From contig CM045990.1 in assembly GCA_025175895.1 (NCBI GenBank), positions 5,022,001 to 5,086,000 of the forward strand: a stretch of 64,000 nt of DNA. Direction: 5' to 3'. Source of the stretch: Wurfbainia villosa. Taxonomy: Eukaryota; Streptophyta; Magnoliopsida; Zingiberales; Zingiberaceae. Position numbers and translations under genes: made by a program. Of this stretch, positions 23,350 through 34,966 are shown piece after piece. The notes below the pieces were generated by a model. It was not told the DNA's origin. It saw nothing but the letters and a program-made list of their open reading frames with translations, and ran no database searches. The first letter of the stretch is position 1. Every line of letters starts with the position of its first letter.

Positions 23350-25184
23350 TGTTAGTGAAAGCCCTAGAGCCAATCATGTGATGATTGTTGTATGGGCTTT
23401 ATTGTATTATATTCCTATTTATAAAGGCATGGTTATTATATTTACTTGTATTGGTACCAAATAACTAAATATAATAATGTCCTTGAGTAGTAGGTTCTTA
23501 TCTATATCAATCGATTGGTTGAATCGATAATGAGATGATATAGAGAACACTACTCTTAATCATTCCTAGTCGAGTATTAACATTCAGGGATAATGTTAAT
23601 GCGTAGAGACTAGCATGTAGGTCAACAAGATGACTTGATCTCACAAGTCATGGATATGAGATATCAAGTTGACACATGGGTATGCATTGGAGAATGTATA
23701 CTGAATGACCCGCCATGAGAAAGTATCGTGGATCGTTATATGAGTGTCATATACTTTCTCATGTGGCTATTAGTATGACTATTAGTCCTTAGACCTGAAG
23801 TCACCATGGTTCCCTACATAAGGAGTTGCATACTTTGGCTTCGTCAAACATCACCCGTAAATGGGTGGACTATAAAGTCGATTACTGGGTATGTAACAAA
23901 TTATGCGGAGGGATGTGAGTGATGTAGATGGGATCTATCCCTCCTATATGACGGGAGTGATATCGATATTCTTGATAGAGTGAGACCACGAAGTGCATGG
24001 CCATGCCCAAATGAGTCAATATGAGATATTGAGCTCATTTGATTAGAGTGAGTCTACTTGGAGTTCAAGATTTAGATTGTACCGAGGATGACACGGTCTA
24101 TGCCTCGATTGGTCAATCTAGATGTCAAGGATAGAGGGACATTGTCACATATTTGTGAGAGTCACAATTAGTAGTCACAAAGGTGATGTTGGAGCTCAAC
24201 ATTCTTGTAACTTGGGCAGCAATGATGTGTTGCTAGATACCGCTAATTGCTTATGTTCCTAAATCGGTTTAGGGACATTGCCAACGTTACAAGAACCTAT
24301 AGGGTCACACACATAAGAGCAATTAGATGGAGATTAGGTTCATATGATGAACCATGAGGATTAGGTTCATGGGATGAACCAAATTGGATTAAGAGTAATC
24401 CAAATTAGACTAATTGAATTAGACTCAAGTTGATTCAAGTGTTGAATAAGTCTAATTTAGATTTGATTCATCAAATCAATTTAAATTAAATGAATAGAGA
24501 TTCATTAAATTAAATTGACTTGAGTCAAGTGGTTAGATTTGATCAACCATGGGAGATTAGAGGTCAAGTTTGACTTGACTTGAGAGGGAAGAGGAAAGGT
24601 CAAGTTTGACTTGACCAAATGCCATGTCATGATGATGACTTGGCATGGCCGGCCAATGATGATGCTCCACATCATCATTGACTTTGTCAATTGGTGCCAC
24701 ATCATGAGGGAGACCAAGGGTCATGGGAGTTACATGCATGCATGTAACCCCCTTCCTTGAAGTGGCCGGCCACTTTAGGGGTTTCAAAGTGGGAATTCAT
24801 TTTTTGAGTTACTAATTCCATCATCTTCAACCTTGGATAATCTTCCTCTCAAGCTCTCTCCCTCTCCCAACTTCCTTGGCCGAAATTCCTAAAGGAGTGC
24901 TAGCACACTCTAAGGCATTTTTCTCCACCTATTGCTTGTGTGGATACCATAGAGGAGTGTGCACTTGACACTCTCGAGTTCCGGCGAACTTTTGGACGAG
25001 CGGGATAAGCGAAGGGCATCGCTACAAGGGTAATGTTATAACCTCTTAGATCTAAGGTAGATTTAGGGTTTTTGTAAGCACACACATATTTTTATATTTT
25101 TATACTTCGCACGGATCCGTGGCCGGGGCTTCCGAGATTTCCGCAACGCAAAAAGCCATTTTTGCGGCTCGGAAAAACCCAACA
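23350..25184 (+). repeat. 3' LTR of Copia-A (1,835 bp)
   Basis: Begins TGTTAGTGAAAG and ends AACCCAACA. A TATA box (TATAAA at 23420-23425) lies 70 bases from its start, so U3 is short. It matches 1-1657 plus 17620-17705 with scattered differences. Confidence 0.93.
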
Positions 25185-25849
25185 AAAAGTGCCACTCCTC
25201 TTGAAGGTTGAATTCTTGGCTCTTCTATTATTCCTTCAAGTCTTGTTTCGTGGAGCTCCATGGTTGAGAAAAATTCTTCCAAGGTGCTAACTTCTAGGTT
25301 CTTGGAGATGTAAAACGAATCCACCATAGAGCTCCATCTTGATGACCGGGGAAAGGCATCTATAGCCTTCATGAGCATGTCCCTATTTGAAAGCTTTTCC
25401 CCTACACTAGATAAACCGGTTATTATCTCTTTAAATCTAGAGTGTAGTGAGGTTACCTTTTCTCCCTTTTCTAATTTGATGTTTGATAGTTGGGAGCGGA
25501 GGAGGTCTCTTCTTGCAAGCTAGGCCTCCGAGGTACCTTCATGAAGCTCTACTAGCTTCTCGCACATCTCCTTGGCACTAGAGCATTCCCCTATCCTATT
25601 CACTTCTTGTTGGGGGAGTACATTGTAGAGGTGGTGCTTGGCCTTTGAATTTACCAAGTATTCTTCCCTTTGTCTCTTGCTCCACCTTGATTTCTCCAAT
25701 GGCTCCCCTTCTTCATCCCTAGGCAATTCGAAACCGTTTTCCATAATTAAAAGAATTTCGAAATCGATTTCGAAAAATACCTCCATTCTCTTTTTCCACC
25801 AAGAGAATTCGCCTTCAAATTTTGGTGGGTGAATGTTAGAGCCGACCAT
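25185..25849 (-). pseudogene. Copia-C gag fragment (DUF4219/UBN2 type)
   Basis: A minus-strand frame starts at 25849 (MVGSNIHPPKFEGEFSWWKK), 63 bases from the LTR edge. It resembles plant Copia UBN2-type gag: EFSWWKKRMEVFF, AKHHLYNVL and CEKLVELHEGT. After a frame break near 25520 it continues with MLMKAIDAFPRSSRW and LEVSTLEEFFSTMELHE. The reading stops abruptly at 25184, where Copia-A begins, so the rest of this element should lie left of the window. It is the oldest layer of this nest. Confidence 0.8.
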
Positions 25850-25897
25850 TCTTGAATGTGCTTGTTGTGGCGGTTAGTCCTCGACAAGCTTTCCTTA

Positions 25898-25911
25898 GGT
25901 CTGATACCACT
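25898..25911 (-). other. Primer-binding site of Copia-C
   Basis: Plus-strand GGTCTGATACCACTTG, read on the minus strand, gives AAGTGGTATCAGACC just inside the LTR end at 25912. It is an initiator-Met type site with one change. Confidence 0.8.
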
Positions 25912-26850
25912 TGTGAGGGATTGGATCGGTGTGTATTGGCCAGCTAGAGGGGGTGAATAGCCCTCTTCGTACGATGATGAAATTTGCTCATCTACAAAAT
26001 CGTTAGCGCAAGCGGAATACTAATAAACAAGCAAACAAAACAACAAATGCAAAGACAAACAATGCTAACACAATATGTAACGTGGTTCACGGCTACGTCG
26101 CTAATCCACGGTCCCCGATTCGTCCAAGGTGAATCACTCCTTTGTAAAATCCACTAGATCTCTCCTTTGCACCAAGCTAGGTGGAGGTAACCCTTACAAC
26201 TCAAGAACACTCCTTCTTTTACAATTGATGTGAAAGAAACTAAAAGGAGTTTATTACTTGTAGAGCACTTGGATGATGGTTTGGAATATAAGCATTAGCC
26301 ATCCAAAAGCCCACGCCCTCTCTTTTTATAGAGAGGGATGATTTCTTCCCGTTGGCCGCCACCAGTCGACTGTTGCCCTTGGCAGTCGACTGCCGCCACT
26401 ATAATGGCCTCCGAACACATCGGATCCCGACCGTTGTAGTCCAATGGATCCCTTGGCAGTCGACTGATGTAACCATCAGTCGACTGCTGCCTCCGTAGTC
26501 GACTGCCCAGTCGACTACGAGCGGTTATGTGGACCAAACCCTCTTGACCAGTCGACTGCTGCCATCAACAGTCGAATGCCAACATATGGTAGTCGACTGA
26601 TGGCCCAAAAATCACTCAGTCGGATACCAGTCGAACCCGTTCGACTCAGAGCAGTCGACTGCCATTCCATGGCAGTCGACTGGTGTCGTGTGAAACTCAA
26701 ACTTAACATTCGTTTGAGCTTTCGGCGATCGAGTAAACCTCAACCCTTGCGGTCGAGCCTCCGACACTCAGCCATTCGGCCAAGTTCACCTAATGAGCTA
26801 CTTACAATTCACTCATTCTCTCATCTCACCGACCGCAAGGGTACAATTCA
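25912..26850 (-). repeat. Truncated 5' LTR of Copia-C with palindrome cluster
   Basis: Begins on the plus strand with TGTGAGGGATTGGATC (the LTR 3' end in element sense). A minus-strand TATA box TATAAAAAGA lies at 26321-26330, inside an 8-bp inverted repeat CCCTCTCT/AGAGAGGG. Upstream of it in element sense lie ten exact AGTCGACT palindromes (26364-26690). The outer end is lost: near 26850 it joins a piece of the Copia-B LTR. Confidence 0.75.
26364..26690. promoter_or_regulatory. Cluster of ten AGTCGACT palindromes upstream of the Copia-C TATA box
   Basis: Ten exact copies in about 325 bases, usually flanked as CAGTCGACTG, plus at least three one-base variants (AGTCGAAT, AGTCGGAT, AGTCGAAC). 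They lie just upstream of the TATA box when read in element sense. The density suggests repeated binding sites for a dimeric regulator (inference). Confidence 0.6.
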
Positions 26851-27180
26851 CTCCAGCCAGTGAGAATCAGCTGCTTGGATACACCAAAGAGTATGCCTCG
26901 TGCTAGTCTCGACAGAATTAATGGTATCTAAATCCATTAATTCATCGACTAGGGATAATTCCAATACATCACAATTACACATGTAGAGATACTCACTAGT
27001 TTTGATATAATCACAAATTCTCTCGTGCTGTGAATCGTATTATGGACATTCAATAAATGAGTTTAAGATCTAATAAAATATATGAAAATATGTATACTCA
27101 AATAGTGAATCTTTATTTATCATATAAATGGTTTAAACATAAGGCGATTGCCTTAGGACACCTCTCATATATAACTAACA
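26851..27180 (-). repeat. Truncated 3' LTR of Copia-B
   Basis: Matches 42527-42857. The inner edge ends ACTAACA at 27180. The outer part corresponding to 40667-42526 is missing. Confidence 0.88.
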
Positions 27181-27190
27181 AACTCCCACT
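27181..27190 (-). other. Polypurine tract of Copia-B
   Basis: The minus strand reads AGTGGGAGTT directly before the LTR start TGTTAG, the same position and wording as in Copia-A. Confidence 0.8.
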
Positions 27191-27528
27191 TAGCCTAATG
27201 TCAATCGGCACAATATCCAATACCATAAGCTCTAACATGTCCCTCAAACTTACTTTGAGGTAGACCATAGTTAAAGGATCCGCTAAGTTCTTTTCAGTGG
27301 GAATCTTCTCAATTTGTATTTCCTTCCTACTTATGATCTCTCTGATAAATGATAGCGGCGAAGCACATGTTTAGATCATTGATGAGACCTTGGCTCTTTC
27401 GCCTATGCAATTGCTCCATTGTTGTCATAGTAAACCGGTATTGCTTCAACAATGGTTGGAACCATACCAAGTTCATAAATGAACTTCTTGATCAAAACCG
27501 CTTCCTTTGCTACTTCTGAAGCTGCAAT

Positions 27529-29969
27529 TTATTCTGCCTCTATGGTAGAATCCGCTACAGTATCTTGTTTGAAACTTTTCCAACTCACTGTGCCACCATT
27601 CAAGGTGAACACGTACCCAGACTCAGACCTGGAATCATCCTTGTCTGTTTGGAAGTTGGCATCCGTATACTCGTGTATCACCATGCCCCCTTCTTCATAT
27701 ATTAGGAACACATCATTAGTTCCTCTCAAGTACTTAAGGATTGTCTTAACAGTCGCCCAATGATCCATTCCTGGATCAGACTGGTATATGCTGGTGACAC
27801 TAAGAGCATACGATACATCGACCCTCGTACATAACATAGTATACATGATAGATCCTATTGCGGATGCATAGGGAATCTTACTCATGCAAATCCTCTTGTC
27901 TTCTGTGCGCGGACACATAGACTTCGAAAGGTATATCCCATGCCTGATGGGAAGGAAACCTTTCTTGGATTCTGACATCCTAAACCTCTTTAGCACTCGG
28001 TCTATATATATAGACTACGAAAGACCAAGCAACCATTTTGATCTATCCCTATAGATCTTAATCCCGAGGATGTAGGTTGCTTCTCCCAGGTCTTTCATGG
28101 AGAACATCTTGGACAACCTAATTTTAACTGACTGTAAGACAGAAACATCGTTTCCTATAAGTAATATGTCATTGATATACAATACTAGGAACACGACTGC
28201 ACTCCCACTAACCTTCTTGTACACACAAGGTTCGTCTGGATTTTGTGAGAAATCAAACCTTTTGATTGCCTCATCAAAATGGATATTCCAGCTCCTAGAT
28301 GCTTGCTTCAATCCATATATGGATAGTCGCAATTTGTATACTTTGGTTTTATCAAATGATGTGAAACCCTCAGGTTGTATCATATACACGTCCTCGAGTA
28401 GGTTTCCATTAAGGAAAGCTGTTTTCACATCCATCTGTCATATCTCATAATCATAATGAGCCGCTATGGCCAGGAGCATCCGAATGGATTTAATCATAGC
28501 AATAGGTGAATAGGTCTCGTCATAATCAACACCTTGCTTTTGACGATACCATTTCGCCACTAATCTAGCCTTATAGGTAATCACATTACCATCCATGTCG
28601 ATTTTCTTCTTGAAACCCCACTTGCACCCTATAGGCTTTATGCCTTCAAGTGGGTCAACAAAGTTCCAAACTTGATTTTCATACATGGAATTCATTTTCG
28701 ACTTCATAGCATTAAGCCATTTATCCCTTTCTGAATTTTTTAAAACTTCTTTATAACTGGTAGGCTCCTCATCATCAATGAGTAACACGTCGTTCAATTC
28801 TCTTATGAGAAATCTATATCTCTCAGGAATGTTGTGTGTTCTACCAGATCTACGAAGATGTGGTGTCACAATAGGTCCAGCCAATGGCTCATCACTATGA
28901 GTTATCGATTGTGGTGCTTCACCAGGTATGTCATCAATGTCTATTGGAGTCTCTTGAGCCTCCTCAAGCTCAACGACACTCCCACTATTTTCTTGCAACA
29001 GGAACTCTTTCTCTAGAAATATAGCATGCCTTGAAACAAATACCTTTTGTTCCACAAGATGATAGAATTGGTAACCCCTTGTTTCCTTAGGGTATCCAAT
29101 AAATAGACATTTATCATACTTAGCATCCAGTTTGTCTGATATAGTTCGCTTCACATAAGTAGGACAACCCCATATCTTCAAGTAAGATAAATGAGGTTTC
29201 TTACTATTTCATATCTCATGTGGAGTAGTTGAGACTACCTTGGTTGGCATTCTATTTAGCAAGTAAACAGCTGTCTGAAGTGCATAGCCCCAAAAGGACT
29301 TAGGAAGATTCGCATGATTCATCATCGACCTGACCATGTCCAACAAGGTTCGGTTACGTCTCTCAGATGCATCATTATGCTCCGGTGTATATGGCGGAGT
29401 CCATTGAGACAATATACCATTGTCTCTTAGATAATCTAGAAACTCTTGACTCAAGTATTCACCACCTCGATCCAATCTAAACACTTTAATACTCTTGTCA
29501 TGTTATTTCTCTACTTCATTTCTGAATTCTTTGAACCTTTCAAAGGCTTTAGACTTGTGTTTCATCAAGAACACATACCCAAACCGTGAGTGTTCATCGG
29601 TGAAGGTAATGAAGTAGTTATAGCCTCCTAGAGCTTGAGTTGACATAGGTCCACATACATCAGTATGTATTTGACCAAGCAACTCTCCCACCGGTTCACC
29701 TTTTCCCGTAAAAGGTAACTTAGTCATCTTGCCTTTTAAGCATGATTCGCATGTATCGTATGAATCTAATTCAAATGATTCCAGAATTCTATATCGGTGT
29801 AATTTGGACATGCGTTTCTTGCTTGCATGGCTAAGACGACAATGCCACATGTAGGAGTCTAATTGATTATCCTTTCGAGCATGTTTGTTGCTCGCTTCAA
29901 TATTGAAAATATCACTAGATACGTCCAACGTATAAATACCATTGCTCAAAGTTCCAGTCCCATAAAGTA
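27529..29969 (-). pseudogene. Copia-B integrase, RT and RNase H
   Basis: A single minus-strand frame runs from 29949 to 27529 with no indel, broken only by stops at 29503-29505, 29209-29211, 28438-28440, 28015-28017 and 27529-27531. Motifs: SYMWHCRLSHASK and CESCLKGKMTKLPFTG (integrase zinc region), FTDEHSRFGYVF, LDRGGEYLSQEF, HNDASERRNRT, MDVKTAFLNGN and YGLKQASRSWN. The RT catalytic box reads YINDILLIGND in place of YVDD, so one Asp is lost. RNase H motifs YTDANFQTD and ADSTIEAE end it. With the 8,262 bases of Gypsy plus one TSD copy removed, the frame also joins the protease part in phase. Confidence 0.92.
29965..29969. repeat. Target site duplication of the Del/Tekay Gypsy, left copy (aagta)
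   Basis: The same five bases follow the element at 38227-38231. Removing one copy and the insert rejoins the Copia-B protease region in frame. Confidence 0.95.
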
Positions 29970-31699
29970 TGTAACGCCCGCCCTTCCCGTCCTCCTAACA
30001 CACATCCTATAGACGGGCGGCGGCGCTATGCGATCATACATTCATGCATATAACAGTGGAAGCATTTAAAAACTTTACAACTTTTAACTCTAATTACATT
30101 AACCCAATCAACCTAATAATTTAATCATGGCAAAAGGTTTTAGCAATTTATTTAACTAAACATGTATTAACCATTTCAAGGTTCATAAAAATAAACATGA
30201 GTAACCACCATAGAAAGCATTAACGTCTCCTAACAGTTTACACATAAACTGAAAATCATGCATAAGTCCGTATATGAAAAATGATCTCGTCCACCATGCC
30301 ACTGCCACACACATCTTTGCCCCTCCTGCTGCTCCCTTTAATTTATTCATTCCTTACCCTTTTCTGCAGTACAAAGAAAGTAAACTGTAAGCACATAGGC
30401 TTAGTAAGGTCCTTTCCTACTCACAAAAACATACATCATGAATTAAACGTAAAGTAATGACATGTTCGTTTAAACAACATATGAGCACAACATTTATTTA
30501 AAGTAGAGACATGATCAATTTAGGAAAAGAACATAAACTTAACATTTTCATCGCAATAGTACATTGTCTCTAAACATGATAATTCGATGAACATAAAATA
30601 ATATATGTAGGATGCTCTTTGAAAATGTATAGTTTATATACTTAAACATAATCTCAATATATTGGGCCCGGCATTACACCACATACATCATTCGCGTGCA
30701 TCCTAAATAGATCCGAGGTAGCTAATCCCGAACCTACTAGGTTACTAGGTCCGTACTATGTCCGTCGACCTAAGGGAAACCTTGGAGCCCATCCCGTGGA
30801 CCTTGTTAGGGTCCAGTACAAGCCATGGATAATGTAAAATAACATACATGTTCTTTGTCCTAAAGAGTGTTCTTGTCCCCACTCCTAGGGAAATATTTCT
30901 TAGACATTTCATATACGTGAGTCATGCCTAACATGGGTGAAAACATAAGTATGTAGCATAGCATAAATTGGCATGAGTACAATTTAACATGGCATAAGGT
31001 AGTGACATAAGGAAAATTAAGCTAACATAAAGAGAAATCATCATCTAACATGCATAACGTGGAAGAATTTCAACAAGAATAATTTCTCTAATCCTATTAG
31101 CCGAACCTTCTACACATAGTTCTAGATTCTTTCATTCAAAATCAAGCATACAACATTACATCGTAAGCACTTATACTGCAGGTGAGGGGATACTTATTTC
31201 CTACGCTTTTTCACCAATTTATACAGTTAGACTTCGCAAGAGAAGACCTCCTACGTGTTTCCTTGCTTCGACGGCTTCCTTCTTTCCAATCCTCCTCTTC
31301 GTCACCGCCCTTTATCGGACTCGTTCCCTCATCTTCGACGGCGCACCACGCAGGAACCTCTTGCTCTCGCAATCAGCGCAGCGCCACGCAAATAAGTTCG
31401 GAGGGTTAGGGAAGGAGAGGGGAGAAGGATATTCGGTGGCTAGAGGAAAAACGAGCGAGCGAGAGAGAGAGAGAGGTCGGTGTGAGGTTTTAGAGAGAGG
31501 AAAGAAAAGAAATATATATATAAATTAGGATTTTTCTTAACCTAATTATCCCTTTAAATAATCAGCTAGATTAATCAACTTCTTTCTTTTTTTTCTACCA
31601 ATAGATATATTCTGTTATATCCTACTCATTGGTAATCTTATGACTTAGTGGTGGGAAGTCTATTCCCCCAAATCAACGGTTCATGGTTCAAGCCTCGAC

Positions 31700-31767
<68 letters not shown>

Positions 31768-31807
31768 TTTAAATAAAAATATAGTAACTAAAATTTGGGA
31801 TGTTACA
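29970..31807 (-). repeat. 3' LTR of the Del/Tekay Gypsy (left copy, 1,838 bp)
   Basis: Matches the right LTR 35731-38226 minus its TRIM. It contains a purine run (GAGAGAGAGAGA near 31459-31473) and a TA microsatellite at 31703-31765. The ORF at 31182-31409 also occurs in the other LTR (37582-37809) and is not a gene. Confidence 0.93.
31703..31765. repeat. (TA)n microsatellite in the left Del LTR
   Basis: About 31 uninterrupted TA units. The right LTR has a shorter run at 38134-38182, preceded by about 30 T-rich bases absent from this copy. Confidence 0.95.
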
Positions 31808-31843
31808 ATCCCTTATACCTTATAAAAGTTTCGTCCTCGAAAC

Positions 31844-32272
31844 TTAGAACAACTCGGGGTACTTTTGCTTCGTGTCATCCTCACGTTCCCAGGTGGCTTC
31901 TTCGTATCGTTGACTTTGCCATAGGACCTTCACTAAGAGTACTTCTTTATTCCTTAGTCTTTTAACCTCTCGGTCTAGTATCCAGATAGGTCGACTTTCA
32001 TAGCTCAGGTCCTCTTGAATTTGCACTGTCTGTGGCTCGACCACTTGGTCGGTACTGGAAATGCACTTCTTAAGCATCGAGACATGGAAAATGTTGTGAA
32101 TAGCAGACATCTCCTGAGGTAGTCCTAGCTCGTAAGCTACCTTGCCAACTCTTTTCAGGATCTTGTACGGTCCTACGTATCGCGGACTTAGCTTTCCTTT
32201 CTTCCCGAATCTCATTATTCCTTTCATAGGAGCTACCCAGAGAAATACCAAATCTCCGACATTGAATTCCAA
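31844..32272 (-). pseudogene. Del/Tekay integrase C-terminal domain and chromodomain
   Basis: 142 codons: EFNVGDLVFLWVAPMKG and KLSPRYVGPYKILKRVG (integrase C-terminal beta domain), NIFHVSMLKKC, then a chromodomain-like end with VLWQSQRYEEATWERED. Integrase chromodomains of this family bind histone marks and direct insertion into heterochromatin (family knowledge). It is in the same frame as the integrase core 32342-32992, separated by a stop at 32342-32344. Confidence 0.9.
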
Positions 32273-32341
32273 AGGTCTAAGTCGCTGATCCGCATAGTTC
32301 TTCTGCCGGCTCTGAGCAGTCTCTATTCTTTGGTGGATATT

Positions 32342-33332
32342 CTATATCACTCGGGTGGTGTCGTCGATGAAATCCGTCTGAAGTCCCATCTCTTTCTTCT
32401 CACCACCTTCGTACCAACAGATCAGAGACCTACATATGCTCCCATATAATGCTTCATAAGGTGTCATTCCGATGGTAGCTTGGTAGCTATTATTGTAAGC
32501 GAATTCCGCTAAACATAAGTAGCGGCACCAACTCCCTTTGAAATCCAAGGCACAAGCTCGTAACATGTCTTCCAATACTTGATTTACCCTTTCTATTTGC
32601 CCATCTGTCTGAGGATGAAAGGCGGTACTGAAACGCAGCTTCGTGCCAAGTGCCTTATGAATGCATCCCCAAAACTGTGAAGTGAAGCGACCATCCCTAT
32701 CTGAAATGATGGTCTTGGGAATACCATGTAGTCTGATGATTTCCTTAGCATATAATTGAGCCAGTTGCTCAATCGAATATGTCATCTTGATCGCTAGGAA
32801 ATGAGCTGACTTTGTCAATCTGTTAATGATGACCCATATAGCGTCATATCCGTTCGTAGTCCTGGGAAGACCTAAAATGAAATCCATAGAGATGTCTTCC
32901 CATTTCCACTCCGGAATTTGGATAGGTTGCAGAACTCCTCCAGGCCTCTGGTGTTCTGCTTTAACTTGCTGGCAGTGTCGGTGCATCGACATGCTGAGCT
33001 ATGTCCCTCTTCATACCGGACCACCAAAACTTCTCTTTCAGGTCTTGATACATTTTGGTGGATCTCGGATGCATAGAATAGGGGGTTCTGTGAGCCTCCT
33101 CTAATATCTTTTTGCGTAGTTCCGGATTGTTAGGGATACATAACCGATCCCTAAGGTATAATACTCCGCTATTGGCGATACGGAAACCCTCGCCTTTTCC
33201 TTCTAGGATCTCCTGCTTGATCCTCTGGAGACTTGGATCATCACTTTGTTTTGCTAATATGTCATCAAATAGTGCTGGTATTATTACCATGGTCGAAAGC
33301 TGCCCAGAAATAACCTCGATTCCATAGCGCAT
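32342..33332 (-). pseudogene. Del/Tekay integrase zinc-binding and core domains
   Basis: Frame 32961-33332 gives the zinc region (EEAHRTPYSMHPRSTKMYQD, KEKFWWSGMKRDIA) but runs out of frame before the Cys pair. Frame 32342-32992 gives the core with all three acidic positions: SMDFILGLPR, ISDRDGRFTS and AFHPQTDGQIERVNQ. A frameshift at about 32970-32990 and a TAG at 32342-32344 (CAG to TAG likely) inactivate it. Confidence 0.9.
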
Positions 33333-34593
33333 AATTTCCTTCCAGCGGTCGAGACAATACCAATAAGGACATTAGGGTGGCACTGGACTTCCTGCTGAGT
33401 GCATCGACCACTTTGTTTGCCTTGCCAGGATGGTAAAAGATCTCGCAGTCATAGTCCTTCACGAGCTCCAGCCATCTGCGTTGTCTCATATTGAGGTCCT
33501 TCTGAGTGAAGAAATACCGCAGACTCCGGTGATCCGTATAAATCTTGCACTGTGCTCCATACAGATAGTGCCTCCATACCTTGAGAGTAAAGACCACAAC
33601 TGCTAGCTCTAAATCGTGAGTGGGATAGTTCTTTTCATGTTCCTTGAGTTGCCTAGAGGCATAGGCAATAACCCTCTCGCATAAGTATGTACCGAGTCCC
33701 AATCCGGAGGCATCGCTGTACATGTCGAAGCTCTTGTCGTTCTCTGGGAGAGTAAGGATTGGAGCACTTGTAAGTCTCCTTTTCAGCTCCAAGAAACTCT
33801 TCTCACATTCCTCCATCCATACATACTTCTTGTTCTTCCGGGTGAGAACTGTCATAGGTGCTACTATTCTGGCGACGTCTTCTACGAATTTTCGATAATA
33901 GCCCGCTAATCCGAGAAAACTCCTCACTTCGCTAGCATTCTTTGGCCTGCTCCAGTTACTCACAGCTTCAATCTTTCTTGGGTCTACCATAACTCCATCT
34001 TTGGATATAATATAATCCAGAAAAGATACTTGATCGAGCCAGAATTCACATTTGGAGAACTTGGCATATAGTTGCTTTTCTCGAAGAATCTGTAATACCA
34101 TCTTCAGGTGTTCGGCATGCTCTTCTTGATTTCTCGAATAGACGAGGATATCGTCAATGAAGACGAATACGAACTTGTCAAGAAATGCCAAGAATACCCG
34201 ATTCATCAGGTCCATGAACATAGCAGGAGCATTCGTCACTCCGAAAGGCATGACTACGAACTCATAATGTCTGTATCTTATTCGGAAAGCTATCTTCGGT
34301 ATATCATATGGTTTCACTTTCACTTGATTATAGCCAGATCTGAGGTCAATCTTTGAAAAGACGATGGCACCTTTTAACTGGTCGAACAGATCATCAATCC
34401 ATGGTAAAGGGTACCTATTCTTGATCATCACATTATTTAGCGCTCGGTAGTCTATGCATAGGCACATAGTCCCATCCTTCTTCTTTACGAATAGTATCGG
34501 AGCTCCCCATGGAGAGTGACTAGGGCGAATAAAACCCTTGTCGAGTAACTCCTGTAGCTGTCCCCGAAGTTCCTTCAATTCGGTCGGTGCCAT
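33265..34593 (-). pseudogene. Del/Tekay reverse transcriptase and RNase H
   Basis: 442 open codons, the longest pol frame of this element. RT motifs: WGAPILFVKKKDGTMCLCID, KNRYPLPWIDDLFDQL, SKIDLRSGYNQV, VMPFGVTNAPAMF and the catalytic FIDDILVYS. RNase H: FDMYSDASGLGLGTYL, AYASRQLKEHEKNYPTHDLE, YTDHRSLRYF, and PGKANKVVDALSRK. The catalytic acidic residues are present. The last 40 or so codons overlap the next frame and are not pol, so a frameshift near 33330 ends it. Confidence 0.92.
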
Positions 34594-34647
34594 TCGGTAA
34601 GGTGCTTTAGAGATCGGGTGAGTACCAGGAATTAATTCGATCTCAAA

Positions 34648-34872
34648 TTAAATTTCCCTATCAGGGGCCAACCGTGGTAGTTCATCAGAAAATACCTCTG
34701 GGTAGTGGCATACCACTCTGACATCTTCTAGCTTCTGGTCCTCGGCTTGACTTGTATCAACCACATGTAGTACATTGGGGAATCTTGGCTTGTTTGTTCG
34801 CTGGACCACCTTTAGAGTCGTTCCATTGTTTCCTCCTTTCCAACCTCCCCTGGCCTTGACTCTTGCCTTCAC
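34648..34872 (-). pseudogene. Del/Tekay pre-RT remnant
   Basis: The end of this frame (VVCHYPEVFSDELPRLAPDR) is the usual linker just before Gypsy RT. The stretch before it does not look like protease. A stop near 34646 separates it from RT. Confidence 0.75.
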
Positions 34873-34966
34873 TCAAGACCTTCTTAGTTAATATTGTTTA
34901 GTGCTGGTGATTAGTGCACTACTAGCCTATTCACTGCCATGTTGAGCTATCTTAGGCTGGAGCATC

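Larger units (their letters stand above)
1..25184 (+). mobile_element. Copia-A LTR retrotransposon (Angela/Tork-like), interrupted by the Tat element
   Basis: A Ty1/Copia element on the plus strand. The sequence from position 1 matches that from 23440, so the window opens about 90 bases inside its 5' LTR. The 5' LTR runs to 1657, is interrupted by the 1658-17619 insertion, and resumes at 17620-17705. A primer-binding site, gag-pol, a purine-rich tract and a complete 3' LTR follow. Domain order (gag, PR, IN, RT, RNase H) is Copia order. Its right end lies inside the gag of another Copia (Copia-C), so it is the middle layer of a three-layer nest. The left end and its target duplication lie outside the window. 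The lineage call (Angela/Tork) rests on RT wording and LTR length and is tentative. Confidence 0.93.

Noticed and set aside
31182..31409. 75-codon ORF in the Del LTR, repeated at 37582-37809
   Set aside because: Present in both LTRs as part of the repeat, with substitutions that change residues freely. No domain is recognised.
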